NCBI GenBank assembly: GCA_937891785.1
Contig: CALAGN010000040.1
Location: 62,001-126,000 of the forward strand
Reading direction: 5' to 3'
Length of the DNA stretch: 64,000 nucleotides
Origin: an uncultured Octadecabacter sp.
GTDB taxonomy: Bacteria > Pseudomonadota > Alphaproteobacteria > Rhodobacterales > Rhodobacteraceae
Shown in pieces: positions 9,265-17,076 of the stretch; position 1 is the stretch's first letter, and every line of letters starts with the position of its first letter. A program made the position numbers and the translations under genes. The notes below the pieces were generated by a model. It was not told the DNA's origin and searched no databases. It saw only the letters and a list, made by a program, of their open reading frames with translations.

Positions 9265-10551
9265 TCACGTGACGACGCGCAACTGCTGGCGCGGTGCCGC
9301 CGTTCCAGAGCGCAACGCATCATAGGGGTCTTCGGGTGCGAGCATCAAATCAACCACATGTCGCATCAGTTGACGCCGCCCACGCGACGAATAGAACCCC
9401 CCCGCGACCTGGCTCGTTTCCAGCAAGAAACGGCGGTAGTGCTTGTAGGCGCGATTGTCAGGGCGGCCGGGCTGGGCAAAGAAATCCGGCAATGGATCGG
9501 TCGAGACAAATTCGGGTTTCGCATAGACTGCCGCGCCAAACACCTTGAGCGGTATACCGCGCCACAGCACCTGTTGGGCGGCGGTGGAATTGACGGTGAC
9601 GGCGGTGCGGGCGTGGTCCAAAAGGCGGGCCAGCTTGCCGCCGCGCACGTAATGGACACGGGCTTTCACCCCATTTTCATGCGCCAACTGTCGGATTATC
9701 TTGCGCATGGGCGAGCGGCCGTTTTCCAAAGGATGCGCCTTGAAGACAAGGTGGTGATGTTGTGGCGCACCCTTGGCAAAGCCATCAATCACCAGCTCAA
9801 GGAATTCTTCCATCCGCGTAAACGGGCTGTGCATCTGGAAACTTGCATCATGTTCCAGTTGCAACAGCGCAAGGTGATAGGGAAAGCCGCCGTATTTGAT
9901 GCGGGCGGTCGCCAAGATCCGGTCCATTGCGTGCAGCGGCATCAAGACTAGGCGCTTGGTATAAAGCATGGTTTCGCGACCAACAGGTAATTCGCGGTGG
10001 CGTTTGAAATTGCGATAGTCACCATTTCGAAACATTACAAACCAATGATAAAGCGCGCCGTAGAAAATGTGCTGGCGCATGTCACCCCAATGCGCCGGGG
10101 CCTCGGGGACGTCCAGATCGGACAATTCCAGCGCGTGTTTCATCTGCGGGATCGTCATATCCATCAGGCGGGAATTGCCGTTGGTGCCACCACGTTCGTA
10201 GGTCACCCAATAAGGGCGCATGTAGCCTTCTTCAAACACATGCACAGTTAGGCCTGCAGCCTTGGCGGCCCCTACGGCCTCTGCATGGATCGGGCGGGTG
10301 TCACCATAAAGAACGATGTCAGTGATCTGTTTGTCTGCGATCAGCGCTTTGAATGTATCGGGCCAATCTTCGGCTGCGCCGCGATAGGGGATGTAGGTCG
10401 ACGGGGTAAACCAGAATGCGCGATCCCCTGCGTTAAATCCCACGCGCCACGTTTGCGCCCCCGCCGCGCGCAACATATGCGACAGCCGGTGGAAGAAGGG
10501 CCCGTGTGGCCCCTGAAGAAAGAGAAAGCGTCTGGTCGAAGTTTCCATCAT
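9265..10551 (-). CDS. kpsS: Capsule polysaccharide modification protein KpsS (beta-Kdo transferase)
   Basis: RRFLFLQGPHGPFFHRLSHML near the N-terminus and FNAGDRAFW are characteristic of KpsS, the enzyme that adds the first Kdo to phosphatidylglycerol for group 2 capsules. The middle contains VFEEGYMRPYWVTYE and LVFKAHPLENGR, and the tail has the NSTAAQQVLWRGIPLKVFG block shared with KpsC-type transferases. The longest ORF begins at 10641, but the family alignment starts at METSTRR, so I use the ATG at 10551 (428 residues; 10548 is equally possible). About 166 bases separate it from the export gene, enough for a separate promoter. Confidence 0.9.
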   Translation of the reverse strand: MMETSTRRFLFLQGPHGPFFHRLSHMLRAAGAQTWRVGFNAGDRAFWFTPSTYIPYRGAAEDWPDTFKALIADKQITDIVLYGDTRPIHAEAVGAAKAAGLTVHVFEEGYMRPYWVTYERGGTNGNSRLMDMTIPQMKHALELSDLDVPEAPAHWGDMRQHIFYGALYHWFVMFRNGDYRNFKRHRELPVGRETMLYTKRLVLMPLHAMDRILATARIKYGGFPYHLALLQLEHDASFQMHSPFTRMEEFLELVIDGFAKGAPQHHHLVFKAHPLENGRSPMRKIIRQLAHENGVKARVHYVRGGKLARLLDHARTAVTVNSTAAQQVLWRGIPLKVFGAAVYAKPEFVSTDPLPDFFAQPGRPDNRAYKHYRRFLLETSQVAGGFYSSRGRRQLMRHVVDLMLAPEDPYDALRSGTAAPRQQLRVVT

Positions 10552-10712
10552 GGTCCCGTACAGTATCCTTTGGGGTGCTGGACACTTGGTAAAGCCGATA
10601 TCTGGCAACAATATGGCGGTTTTCCGTAGGGTTGTCGCCAATTAGTTAGGGGCTATTCCTTGCTCGGGCGCGCGCAAGACGTTACGTCTGAACGCAAAGC
10701 GAAGGGGAACAG

Positions 10713-11315
10713 ATGTTTACCGGCATTATCACCGACATGGGACAGGTTCTTGAGGTTGAACAACGCGGCGATTTGCGCGCGCGGATTGGCACACGCTATG
10801 ACATCGCGGGAATTGATCTAGGCGCGTCGATTGCTTGTGACGGGGTTTGCCTGACGGTGATCGCGTCGGGCGCCGGCCCGCAAGGCTGGTTCGACGTTGA
10901 AATCTCGGCGGAAACGGTCAGTAAAACCAACATTGGTCGCAATGGCTGGCCTGTTGGTAAACGGATCAATCTGGAACGCGCGTTGAAGGTTGGCGATGAA
11001 CTGGGCGGGCATATCGTGTCAGGACATGTGGATGGCGTGGCCGAGGTGATTGGCGTGGCTGAAGAAGGCGACAGCACGCGCGTGACATTGCGCGCGCCCG
11101 ATGATTTGGCGCGCTTTATTGCGCCAAAAGGATCGGTGGCGCTGAATGGCACATCGCTGACCGTGAACGAGGTGAATGGTGCAGAATTTGGTGTCAATTT
11201 CATTCCTCATACCAAAAAGGTCACCACATGGGGCGGGGTGGTCCTTGGGGATCACGTGAACCTCGAAATTGATACGATGGCGCGCTATGTCGCGCGGCTG
11301 CGCGAGTGGGACTAG
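10713..11315 (+). CDS. ribE: Riboflavin synthase alpha chain
   Basis: A 200-residue protein that begins MFTGIITDMGQV, the standard riboflavin synthase start, after GAAGGGGAAC. Two lumazine-binding repeats are visible: residues 1 to about 97 with ACDGVCLTV, and about 98-195 with GHIVSGHVDGVAEV and GSVALNGTSLTVNEV. The enzyme dismutates two lumazine molecules into riboflavin. It lies in the same direction as ribD, but the capsule cluster on the opposite strand separates them, so it needs its own promoter in the 160 bases upstream. Confidence 0.95.
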   Translation: MFTGIITDMGQVLEVEQRGDLRARIGTRYDIAGIDLGASIACDGVCLTVIASGAGPQGWFDVEISAETVSKTNIGRNGWPVGKRINLERALKVGDELGGHIVSGHVDGVAEVIGVAEEGDSTRVTLRAPDDLARFIAPKGSVALNGTSLTVNEVNGAEFGVNFIPHTKKVTTWGGVVLGDHVNLEIDTMARYVARLREWD

Positions 11316-11373
11316 CGGCGCGGGCAGGGTGAAAACCTTGCAGTAGGGCGTCGCCTAAGGTGGGTCGCGACCC

Positions 11374-11902
11374 TCAGATATCTTTGACGAAGTAGTGCAG
11401 ATGAGGACGAAACATTGGTTGATCGATGTAAGTTATCGTTTCGATCGGCCCGTCGACTTCTACAAACCCCATCTTCGGGTATAGTCCGCGCATCTCGACG
11501 TTGGGCGTGAGGGTATCGGCAATCAACCTTTTCAGCCCCATGCTTCGGGCAGCGGTTTCGCGGGGCCTCGATTAATGCGCGGCCCGCGCCTGTGCCCCGC
11601 GCTGCTTGGGTGACAAAGACCCTTTTCAACTAGCCCGTGTCTTGATCAAGGCGCTTGAGAATCCCGCAGCCTATGATGTGTCCGGCATTGTTGCGGGCCA
11701 CAACAAGGCACCCATTCGGGGGCAAATAATCGTCAGAGTTTGCCCAGAATTCAGCGAGCGCGCTTTTGGGTGCCTCGGGATCGATCTCGAGACCCATGCC
11801 CTGAATCCTTTCGACGACTAGGTCATAGTATCGAGCCACTAAGCCGCTAAACGCGTCTTTGGACGGCAGGTCACGACACATTTCAATCTCGAAATTCTGC
11901 AT
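11374..11902 (-). pseudogene. Decayed GNAT-family N-acetyltransferase
   Basis: From ATG 11902 (preceded by AAGGCGG) the frame reads MQNFEIEMCRDLPS...CLVVARNNAGHIIGCGILKRL and stops at a TAG just after LDQDTG. The same frame continues as LKRVFVTQAARGTGAGRAL, which is the acetyl-CoA binding motif A of GNAT enzymes. Shortly after LIEA the homology moves to another frame, reading RETAARSMGLKRLIADTL, then YPKMGFVEVDG, and ending HLHYFVKDI with TGA at 11374-11376. The gene therefore has at least one nonsense codon and one frameshift. The ORF track shows two unrelated-looking ORFs. Its substrate is unknown. It lies between ribE and ribBX on the opposite strand. Confidence 0.8.
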
Positions 11903-12123
11903 TTGGTTTCCGCCTTTCAAAACGGCGGTTCCAGACGAGGCAAAGCGGCCTGCGATGCGCGCAAGTCTGGCAGGGCCTATGGTGTTCACCAAGTTTTTTG
12001 CGTCGATCCGAAAACGGCGACCTAGCGCGCGCGACGGTCCTTATGGCGGGCCTTGGCCTAGACGCCCCCTTTTCACTTGGCGCGCAAACGGCTATCCCGC
12101 ACGCAACTGCCAAGGATAGCGCT

Positions 12124-13251
12124 ATGAACCAGACATTCGAGACCCCCGGACCCGTCGAAGAAAACTGGCGTGATGCTATTTCCAGCATCGAGGAAATTAT
12201 CAACGACGCGCGTAATGGCCGGATGTTCATTCTGGTCGATCACGAGGACCGTGAAAACGAGGGCGATCTGGTGATCCCCGCGCAGATGGCCACGCCAGAC
12301 GCGATCAATTTCATGGCGAAACACGGGCGCGGGCTTATCTGTCTGTCGATGCCCGGCGAACGGATCGATGCGCTGGGCCTGCCCCTGATGTCGACTTATA
12401 ATAGCAGCCGCCACGAAACTGCCTTTACCGTCAGCATTGAGGCCCGTGAGGGTGTCAGCACCGGCATTTCCGCCCACGACCGTGCCTTGACTGTGGCCGT
12501 CGCGATTGATGGCACCAAAGGCGCGACCGATATTGCTACGCCCGGCCATGTGTTCCCGCTGCGCGCGCGTGATGGTGGTGTGCTTGTGCGTGCCGGTCAT
12601 ACCGAAGCTGCGGTCGATGTGTCCCGTCTTGCAGGTCTCAACCCAAGCGGCGTGATCTGCGAAATCATGAACGAAGACGGCACCATGTCGCGCCTGCCGG
12701 AACTTGTCGCCTTTGCGCAGTTGCATAGTTTGAAGATTGGGACGATCAGCGATCTGATCGCTTATCGCCGCCGTTACGATAACCTAGTTAAGGTCCGTGA
12801 CGAGCAGACTATCCAAAGCGAATTTGGTGGCGAATGGACGCTGCGGATTTACACGGATGAAACCCAAGGGGCCGAACATCTGGCGCTGATTAAGGGTGAC
12901 ATCTCCGGCGATGATCCGGTGCTTGTGCGGATGCATGCACTTGATCCGCTGTTGGACGTTGTTGGCACTGGCGGGCAGGGCCGTGCGGGTGAATTTGGCG
13001 ATGCGATGAACTTGATTGCCGCCGAAGGGCGCGGTGTCCTCGTGCTATTGCGTGACCTGCATATGAAGGTTGCGGCAGCAGATGATGTGTCGCCCCAAAC
13101 CCTGCGCCAATACGGGTTGGGCGCGCAGATATTGTCTTCGCTCGGGTTGTCGCAGATTACGCTGCTGACCAATTCGCCCAAGCCCAAGGTTGTCGGTCTT
13201 GAGGCCTACGGTCTTGAAATCGCGGGCACCCGCAAAGTGTCGGAGGGCTGA
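12124..13251 (+). CDS. ribBX: 3,4-dihydroxy-2-butanone 4-phosphate synthase with degenerate GTP cyclohydrolase II domain (RibBX type)
   Basis: A 375-residue protein from ATG 12124; the track start at 11998 is too long. About residues 20-215 form the RibB domain with [12 protein letters not shown], a TAFTVSIEA segment and [21 protein letters not shown], which makes the four-carbon riboflavin precursor. The remaining ~160 residues have the outline of GTP cyclohydrolase II (ALIKGDI..., [28 protein letters not shown]...LLTNSPKP). However, they lack the three zinc cysteines of the active enzyme's CLTGD...LRCDCG segment and the EGRGIG block. This matches the RibBX variant described in Proteobacteria, so a separate RibA should exist elsewhere in the genome. 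It is followed after two bases by ribH. Confidence 0.92.
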   Translation: MNQTFETPGPVEENWRDAISSIEEIINDARNGRMFILVDHEDRENEGDLVIPAQMATPDAINFMAKHGRGLICLSMPGERIDALGLPLMSTYNSSRHETAFTVSIEAREGVSTGISAHDRALTVAVAIDGTKGATDIATPGHVFPLRARDGGVLVRAGHTEAAVDVSRLAGLNPSGVICEIMNEDGTMSRLPELVAFAQLHSLKIGTISDLIAYRRRYDNLVKVRDEQTIQSEFGGEWTLRIYTDETQGAEHLALIKGDISGDDPVLVRMHALDPLLDVVGTGGQGRAGEFGDAMNLIAAEGRGVLVLLRDLHMKVAAADDVSPQTLRQYGLGAQILSSLGLSQITLLTNSPKPKVVGLEAYGLEIAGTRKVSEG

Positions 13252-13253
13252 TC

Positions 13254-13793
13254 GTGGCCGGAACATCAAATTACATCATGGCACGCGCTGAATTTGACAA
13301 GCCTGTAAAGGTGCTGATCGTCGCCTCGCCCTATTACAAAGACCTGAGCGATAACCAGATCGCCGGTGCCGTGGCCGAACTGGACGCGGCGGGCGCAACA
13401 CATGAAATTGTGCATGTGCCCGGCGCGCTTGAGATCCCGACCGCCATTGGTATCGCCGAACGGCTCAGCAATTTTGACGGCTATGTTGCCCTTGGCTGCG
13501 TGATCCGCGGTGAGACGACCCATTATGATACGGTCTGCAACGACAGCAGCCGTGCGTTGCAACTGCTTGGCCTGGAAGGGCTTTGCATCGGTAATGGCAT
13601 CCTGACGGTTGAAAATTACGAACAGGCCGCCGCGCGCGCCGACCCATCAGATCAAAACAAAGGTGGTGGCGCCGCTGCTGCGGCCTTGCACCTGATCGCG
13701 CTCGCCCGTAAATGGAGCAACTCAAACAAGGGTGTCGGCTTTACCAGCGATATCCTTTTGGCAGGCGACACAGGCGGCAAGACCACAGCATGA
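13254..13793 (+). CDS. ribH: 6,7-dimethyl-8-ribityllumazine synthase
   Basis: A 179-residue protein with a GTG start two bases after the ribBX stop. It has all the lumazine synthase blocks: VLIVASPYYKDL near residue 20, HVPGALEIP near residue 60, ALGCVIRGETTHYDTVCNDS around residue 80, and GNGILTVENYEQAAARA around residue 113. The enzyme condenses the RibB product with the RibD-derived pyrimidine. The N-terminus (MAGTSNYIMAR) is slightly long, and an internal ATG at MARAEF is an alternative start. Its stop overlaps the nusB ATG. Confidence 0.95.
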   Translation: MAGTSNYIMARAEFDKPVKVLIVASPYYKDLSDNQIAGAVAELDAAGATHEIVHVPGALEIPTAIGIAERLSNFDGYVALGCVIRGETTHYDTVCNDSSRALQLLGLEGLCIGNGILTVENYEQAAARADPSDQNKGGGAAAAALHLIALARKWSNSNKGVGFTSDILLAGDTGGKTTA

Positions 13794-14260
13794 GCAATCT
13801 TTCGGGCAATCAAAAACGTAAAATGCGCTCGGCCAGCCGGCTTTATGCGGTGCAAGCGCTGTTTCAGATGGAACAATCGGGCCAGACCGTCGACGCAGTT
13901 ATGCGCGAATTTGAAGACCACCGGTTCGGCGCAGTCTATGAAGGCGACGAAATGGCCGAGGGTGATGTCGAAACCTTCCGCCGTGTCATGGAAGACGCGG
14001 TGAACAATCAGGCCAAGATCGACAAGATGACTGACCGTGCTCTGGTGGCAAAGTGGCCCATCGCGCGGATTGACCCGACGCTGCGGGCGCTGTTTCGCGC
14101 TGCCGGCTCGGAAATTATCGGCAAGTCCACACCGCCCAAGGTTGCGATTGTCGAATACGTTGATGTGGCGCGCGCGTTCTTCCCCGAGACCAAAGAACCC
14201 AGCTTTGTGAACGCAGTTCTGGATCACATGGCCCGCGAAGCGAAACCCGAAGCGTTTTAG
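13790..14260 (+). CDS. nusB: Transcription antitermination factor NusB
   Basis: A 156-residue protein starting at the ATG that overlaps the ribH TGA (ATGA); the track start at 13712 lies inside ribH. RSASRLYAVQALFQMEQSG is the classic NusB N-terminal helix, and STPPKVAIVEYVDVARAF with FVNAVLDHMAR is the C-terminal signature. NusB binds boxA RNA with NusE and takes part in rRNA antitermination. The ribH-nusB order is widespread in bacteria. Confidence 0.95.
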   Translation: MSNLSGNQKRKMRSASRLYAVQALFQMEQSGQTVDAVMREFEDHRFGAVYEGDEMAEGDVETFRRVMEDAVNNQAKIDKMTDRALVAKWPIARIDPTLRALFRAAGSEIIGKSTPPKVAIVEYVDVARAFFPETKEPSFVNAVLDHMAREAKPEAF

Positions 14261-14360
14261 GCCAGAACTGGCCGATCATCCGCGGCATCTGCGTCATCCA
14301 GACACCCCCACTAGATAAGCGACCCGCGCAGGATTACCTTTGCAACAAAGGAGAACTGCC

Positions 14361-14702
14361 ATGTCTCAGAACAACGGTTCGGGCAACGGTCCAAATCTAA
14401 TTCAGATGTATATCAAACATTGCATCATCGGCTTTATCGCCTCCGCGATTTTTGTGGGAATGCTGTTTGCCTTTGATGTGGGCGGGTTGTGGCGGCTGGT
14501 GTCCGGCTCGCCGATCGGGATTGTCGCGGCCCTGATGCTTTGGGTGTTCAATGGGGTCGTCTTTGCGGGCGTGCAATTCGGCATCGCCATCATGAACATG
14601 GGCGAGGATGACGACGATGATAACGACAAGGGCCATCGCGACCGTATCGGATTGCATATTCCCAACCACGCGCCGATCCCTGTGCGGGTTGATCGCCACT
14701 AA
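14361..14702 (+). CDS. Small inner-membrane protein, function unknown
   Basis: A 113-residue protein from ATG 14361 with a strong ribosome-binding site (AAAGGAGAACTGCC); the longer track start at 14340 is unlikely. Two hydrophobic segments are visible at about residues 20-40 (HCIIGFIASAIFVGMLFAF) and 50-75 (SPIGIVAALMLWVFNGVVFAG). They are followed by an acidic run (GEDDDDDNDKG) and a basic C-terminal tail. I do not recognise the family. It sits 28 bases ahead of the DUF308 gene and is probably co-transcribed with it. Confidence 0.7.
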   Translation: MSQNNGSGNGPNLIQMYIKHCIIGFIASAIFVGMLFAFDVGGLWRLVSGSPIGIVAALMLWVFNGVVFAGVQFGIAIMNMGEDDDDDNDKGHRDRIGLHIPNHAPIPVRVDRH

Positions 14703-14730
14703 AAGCAAATAAATTTGCAGGAGTTATGTC

Positions 14731-15273
14731 ATGAGCGATCACAATAATCGCCTGTTGGACGCTATTGAACGTCACGCCAAACGGTTTCGCACCCTTGGCA
14801 TTATCCTCATGGTGTTGGGGGTTTTGGCGATCCTGTTTCCGCTGATCGCAAGTATCGCAATCAAGGTCATGATCGGTTGGTTGCTGTTGCTTACGGGCGC
14901 GGCAGTGTTCTTTTACGCCTTTCAGACGCGGGATTGGTCGTCCGCCATATTTAGCGGAATTATCGGTGTGCTGCACCTTGCCGCTGGTGTCTATCTGGCG
15001 TTTTTCCCGCTTACCGGGTTGATTGGGCTGACTGCATTGCTTGCGGTGGTATTCTTGATCCAGGGTGGGATTGAAGCGGCGATTGGCCTTCAGACACGCC
15101 CGCGCAATGGCTGGGGCTGGTTGGTGGCCAGTGGCATCGCCGCCGGATTGGTTGGCATGATGTTGCTCATCGGCTTGCCCGGCACGGCCACTTGGGCCAT
15201 CGGCCTGTTGGTCGGAATTAACTTCCTAAGCTCGGGGATATCGTTCTGGATGCTATCGCGCGTGGCGCGCTAG
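14731..15273 (+). CDS. HdeD/DUF308 family membrane protein
   Basis: A 180-residue protein with six predicted membrane spans. After a polar N-terminus come paired hydrophobic helices of the DUF308 type (GIILMVLGVLAILFPLIAS and VMIGWLLLLTGAAVFFYAF, with two further similar pairs). This is the repeat structure of HdeD, an acid-resistance-associated membrane protein of E. coli whose molecular role is unclear. A good ribosome-binding site (GCAGGAG) precedes ATG 14731. The preceding small membrane protein is likely in the same transcript. Family assignment is firm; function here is inferred only. Confidence 0.8.
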   Translation: MSDHNNRLLDAIERHAKRFRTLGIILMVLGVLAILFPLIASIAIKVMIGWLLLLTGAAVFFYAFQTRDWSSAIFSGIIGVLHLAAGVYLAFFPLTGLIGLTALLAVVFLIQGGIEAAIGLQTRPRNGWGWLVASGIAAGLVGMMLLIGLPGTATWAIGLLVGINFLSSGISFWMLSRVAR

Positions 15274-15415
15274 CAGCGGGGCAGTTGGTGGCGGGAACCG
15301 CGGCATCCGTCAGGGTATGTATTCCCGAGGACCTGTATGTACAGGTGGTAGCCAGGTAACGAAGCCAGGGCCACGACAGCGCCAGCCACCTCGGATTTGC
15401 GTAAGGCCACTGGAA

Positions 15416-15927
15416 TTATCCCAGACGACGTGAAGCGCAGAAACCCGCCACTCTCTTAGGTAGGGTGCTTGGGGCGTTGCGGCAAGGGGCGATACGCCTC
15501 CGCCAGTTTTTAGGCGTCTGCCTGCAGGCTGCGCGCATCGGGTCGAAATGATCGTCCCAGCCACGATCCAGTGCGAGGGTTAGCACAAACGCGTCTTCGC
15601 TTGCTGGCAAGCCACTGTGTTCCAGCGAAAGCCGCGCATCGCCTGCAACCGCGTCTAGTGTCCATTTCACAGTGCTTGTCGCATCTCCCATCGGTGTGAT
15701 GATGAATGTGTATTCCAGCAGGTCATGTGGCTGCGCGGGGTTCCGTCGCCCCACATCAGCTTGTCGCCGCTCTGGGTGGCGAACATCGCGTATGTTTCGC
15801 GTTGCACCAGCGGGGCTTTGGGCTTGTGAAACCACAGCCCGAGCTTGTCGGGGTCGGTCAGATAGGCCCATACCTGTTCCGTGCTGGCGCGCAGAAAGAT
15901 AGTTTTGTTGAGGGTGTTGTAGATCAT
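15416..15927 (-). pseudogene. Frameshifted SRPBCC/AHSA1-type protein, partner of the ArsR regulator
   Basis: The first part from ATG 15927 reads MIYNTLNKTIFLRASTEQVWAYLTDPDKL and continues to GDKLMWGDGT, a typical SRPBCC (AHSA1/START-like) N-terminus. The expected continuation PHDLLEYTFIITPMGDATSTV, LSLEHSGLPASEDAF and LALDRGWDDHFDPMR is in another frame, so a frameshift lies near 15740-15760. The 3' boundary is uncertain because the C-terminal tail looks unlike the family. The ATG overlaps the ArsR stop (ATGA), so this was the second gene of an arsR-SRPBCC operon. Such pairs are common, but the ligand of this one is unknown. Confidence 0.75.
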
Positions 15928-16244
15928 TGCATGACCTTTATGACGCCAGATTTCAGGGCTGTAAGTCGGTCATCCCAGAAGGCATCGAAAAAGCCGAGCC
16001 AATCAAGAACGGGTGCCAAGCCCTGTGGGTTAGGGGCGTTCATGCGTTCGCGCCCGCGTTTGGTGGTGGTGATCAGCCCGCCGTCAGGCAGCACGGTCAG
16101 GTGCTTTTTCACGGCGGCACGGGTCACATCAAAGTTTTCAGAAACCTGCGCGACGGTCATGTTGTGATCGCGCAGCATCAACAGGATAGTGCGGCGCGTC
16201 GAGTCAGACAGTGCGAGAAACGGGAGGTGTTCTTGGTGTGTCAT
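15924..16244 (-). CDS. ArsR-family winged-helix transcriptional regulator
   Basis: A 106-residue protein. FLALSDSTRRTILLML is the N-terminal signature of ArsR-type repressors, and MTVAQVSENFDVTRAAVKKHLTVL forms the recognition helix-turn-helix, followed by the wing GGLITTTKRGRERM. No metal-binding cysteine pair of the ELCVCDL type is present, so it belongs to the non-metal subgroup usually linked to SRPBCC or small-molecule enzymes. It overlaps the downstream SRPBCC gene by four bases. Two GATACC...GGTATC-type palindromes lie just upstream of its start and are probably its own operator. Confidence 0.88.
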   Translation of the reverse strand: MTHQEHLPFLALSDSTRRTILLMLRDHNMTVAQVSENFDVTRAAVKKHLTVLPDGGLITTTKRGRERMNAPNPQGLAPVLDWLGFFDAFWDDRLTALKSGVIKVMQ

Positions 16245-16256
16245 GAGAATAATCGC

Positions 16257-16299
16257 GATACCTTATGGTTTCATGTCCTCAAGGATACCAAAAGGTATC
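16257..16299. promoter_or_regulatory. Tandem inverted repeats, probable ArsR operator
   Basis: GATACCAAAAGGTATC at 16284-16299 is a perfect 6-4-6 palindrome. GATACCTTATGGTTTC at 16257-16272 is an imperfect copy with the same spacing. Their centres are 27 bases apart, and the nearer copy begins 13 bases upstream of the ArsR start codon. Autoregulation by the adjacent ArsR protein is the simplest reading. Confidence 0.6.
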
Positions 16300-16329
16300 A
16301 TGACGAGCGTTGATCGGTTCTTGCGTTTT

Positions 16330-16344
16330 GTTCACCTATTGTTC
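16330..16344 (+). promoter_or_regulatory. LexA (SOS) box upstream of mmcB
   Basis: GTTCACCTATTGTTC is an exact GTTC-N7-GTTC direct repeat, the SOS operator known for LexA of Rhodobacter and other alphaproteobacteria. It lies 12 bases upstream of the mmcB ATG at 16356. It overlaps the region where the promoter -10 would be, consistent with repression by LexA. Confidence 0.75.
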
Positions 16345-16355
16345 AAGTGTGGGCG

Positions 16356-16841
16356 ATGCAGAATGACGTCACCACCGATACGTTTTTGGACACGATGCAG
16401 CCCGGTCAGCGGCTAGCCCGCGGCGTGTGCCGCCACTTGCTTGGGCATGATTTCGTCAGTGTCGAAGAATTGGTGCCCACATCCGGGCTACGGGTTGATG
16501 TGATGGCGCTTGGTCCCAAGGGAGAGGTTTGGGTGATTGAATGCAAATCATCCCGCGCCGATTTCCAGTCAGACAACAAATGGCAGGGTTATCTGGAATG
16601 GTGTGACAGGTTCTTTTGGGCGGTCGATAGTGATTTTCCAACGGATTTGCTACCCGATGACACGGGGCTGATCATTGCCGATGCTTACGATGCTGAAATT
16701 TTGCGAATCGGGCCGGAAAACAAACTGGCCCCGGCGCGTCGCAAGGTGATGGTGCAAAAATTCGCGCGCACCACGGCGCTGCGTCTGCAATCGTTACGCG
16801 ATCCGCGCCCCAGTCGTGCGTTCAGCCTTTTGCAGCCCTAA
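16356..16841 (+). CDS. mmcB: MmcB-family DNA repair protein
   Basis: A 161-residue protein. After RLARGVCRHLLGHDFVSVEEL comes GLRVDVMALGPKGEVWVIECKSS, the PD-(D/E)xK-like nuclease core with D, E and K in place, then DFQSDNKWQGYLEWCDRFFWAV. This matches the MmcB family, SOS-induced in Caulobacter and linked to mitomycin C tolerance. I use ATG 16356 rather than the track's GTG at 16347, because that start would fall almost inside the LexA box; neither has a strong ribosome-binding site. Its 3' end overlaps a small opposite-strand ORF by 20 bases. Confidence 0.85.
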   Translation: MQNDVTTDTFLDTMQPGQRLARGVCRHLLGHDFVSVEELVPTSGLRVDVMALGPKGEVWVIECKSSRADFQSDNKWQGYLEWCDRFFWAVDSDFPTDLLPDDTGLIIADAYDAEILRIGPENKLAPARRKVMVQKFARTTALRLQSLRDPRPSRAFSLLQP

Positions 16842-17076
16842 GCGGGGCCACGTTCAGCAGCCTGTCACGCTCGCGCACCAGCAAGGCCGCACCACGGAAA
16901 TGACCCACATCTGACAATTCGTTCATCACATCGTCAAGCTGGGCATGCCCAGCATCGGCGTCGTCATGCAGCATCGCCAGACCGTCTTGGCCCAGTGTCG
17001 TCAGGCGATCTACGGGCGCATCATCTGCCAGGCTGGACAACGCGCGCCGTGTGATGCCGCGATTAAGGACTGTCAT
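16822..17076 (-). CDS. Hypothetical protein of 84 residues downstream of a decayed gene
   Basis: The ATG at 17076 overlaps the stop of the frameshifted gene upstream (ATGA), the arrangement of a translationally coupled second gene. The protein is helical and acidic-polar (LHDDADAGHAQLDDVMNELSDV), with no membrane segment or signal peptide. I do not recognise it. Its 3' end overlaps mmcB on the other strand by 20 bases. If it acts with the upstream product, it may now be an orphan because that gene is broken. Confidence 0.5.
   Translation of the reverse strand: MTVLNRGITRRALSSLADDAPVDRLTTLGQDGLAMLHDDADAGHAQLDDVMNELSDVGHFRGAALLVRERDRLLNVAPLRAAKG

Noticed and set aside
8854-9951. 365-residue plus-strand ORF
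   Set aside because: Antisense to the export lipoprotein and kpsS, both with clear motifs; no ribosome-binding site or domain.
11903-12123. Possible FMN riboswitch upstream of ribBX
   Set aside because: The conserved FMN aptamer segments are not present in this 220-base stretch; nothing else identifiable there.
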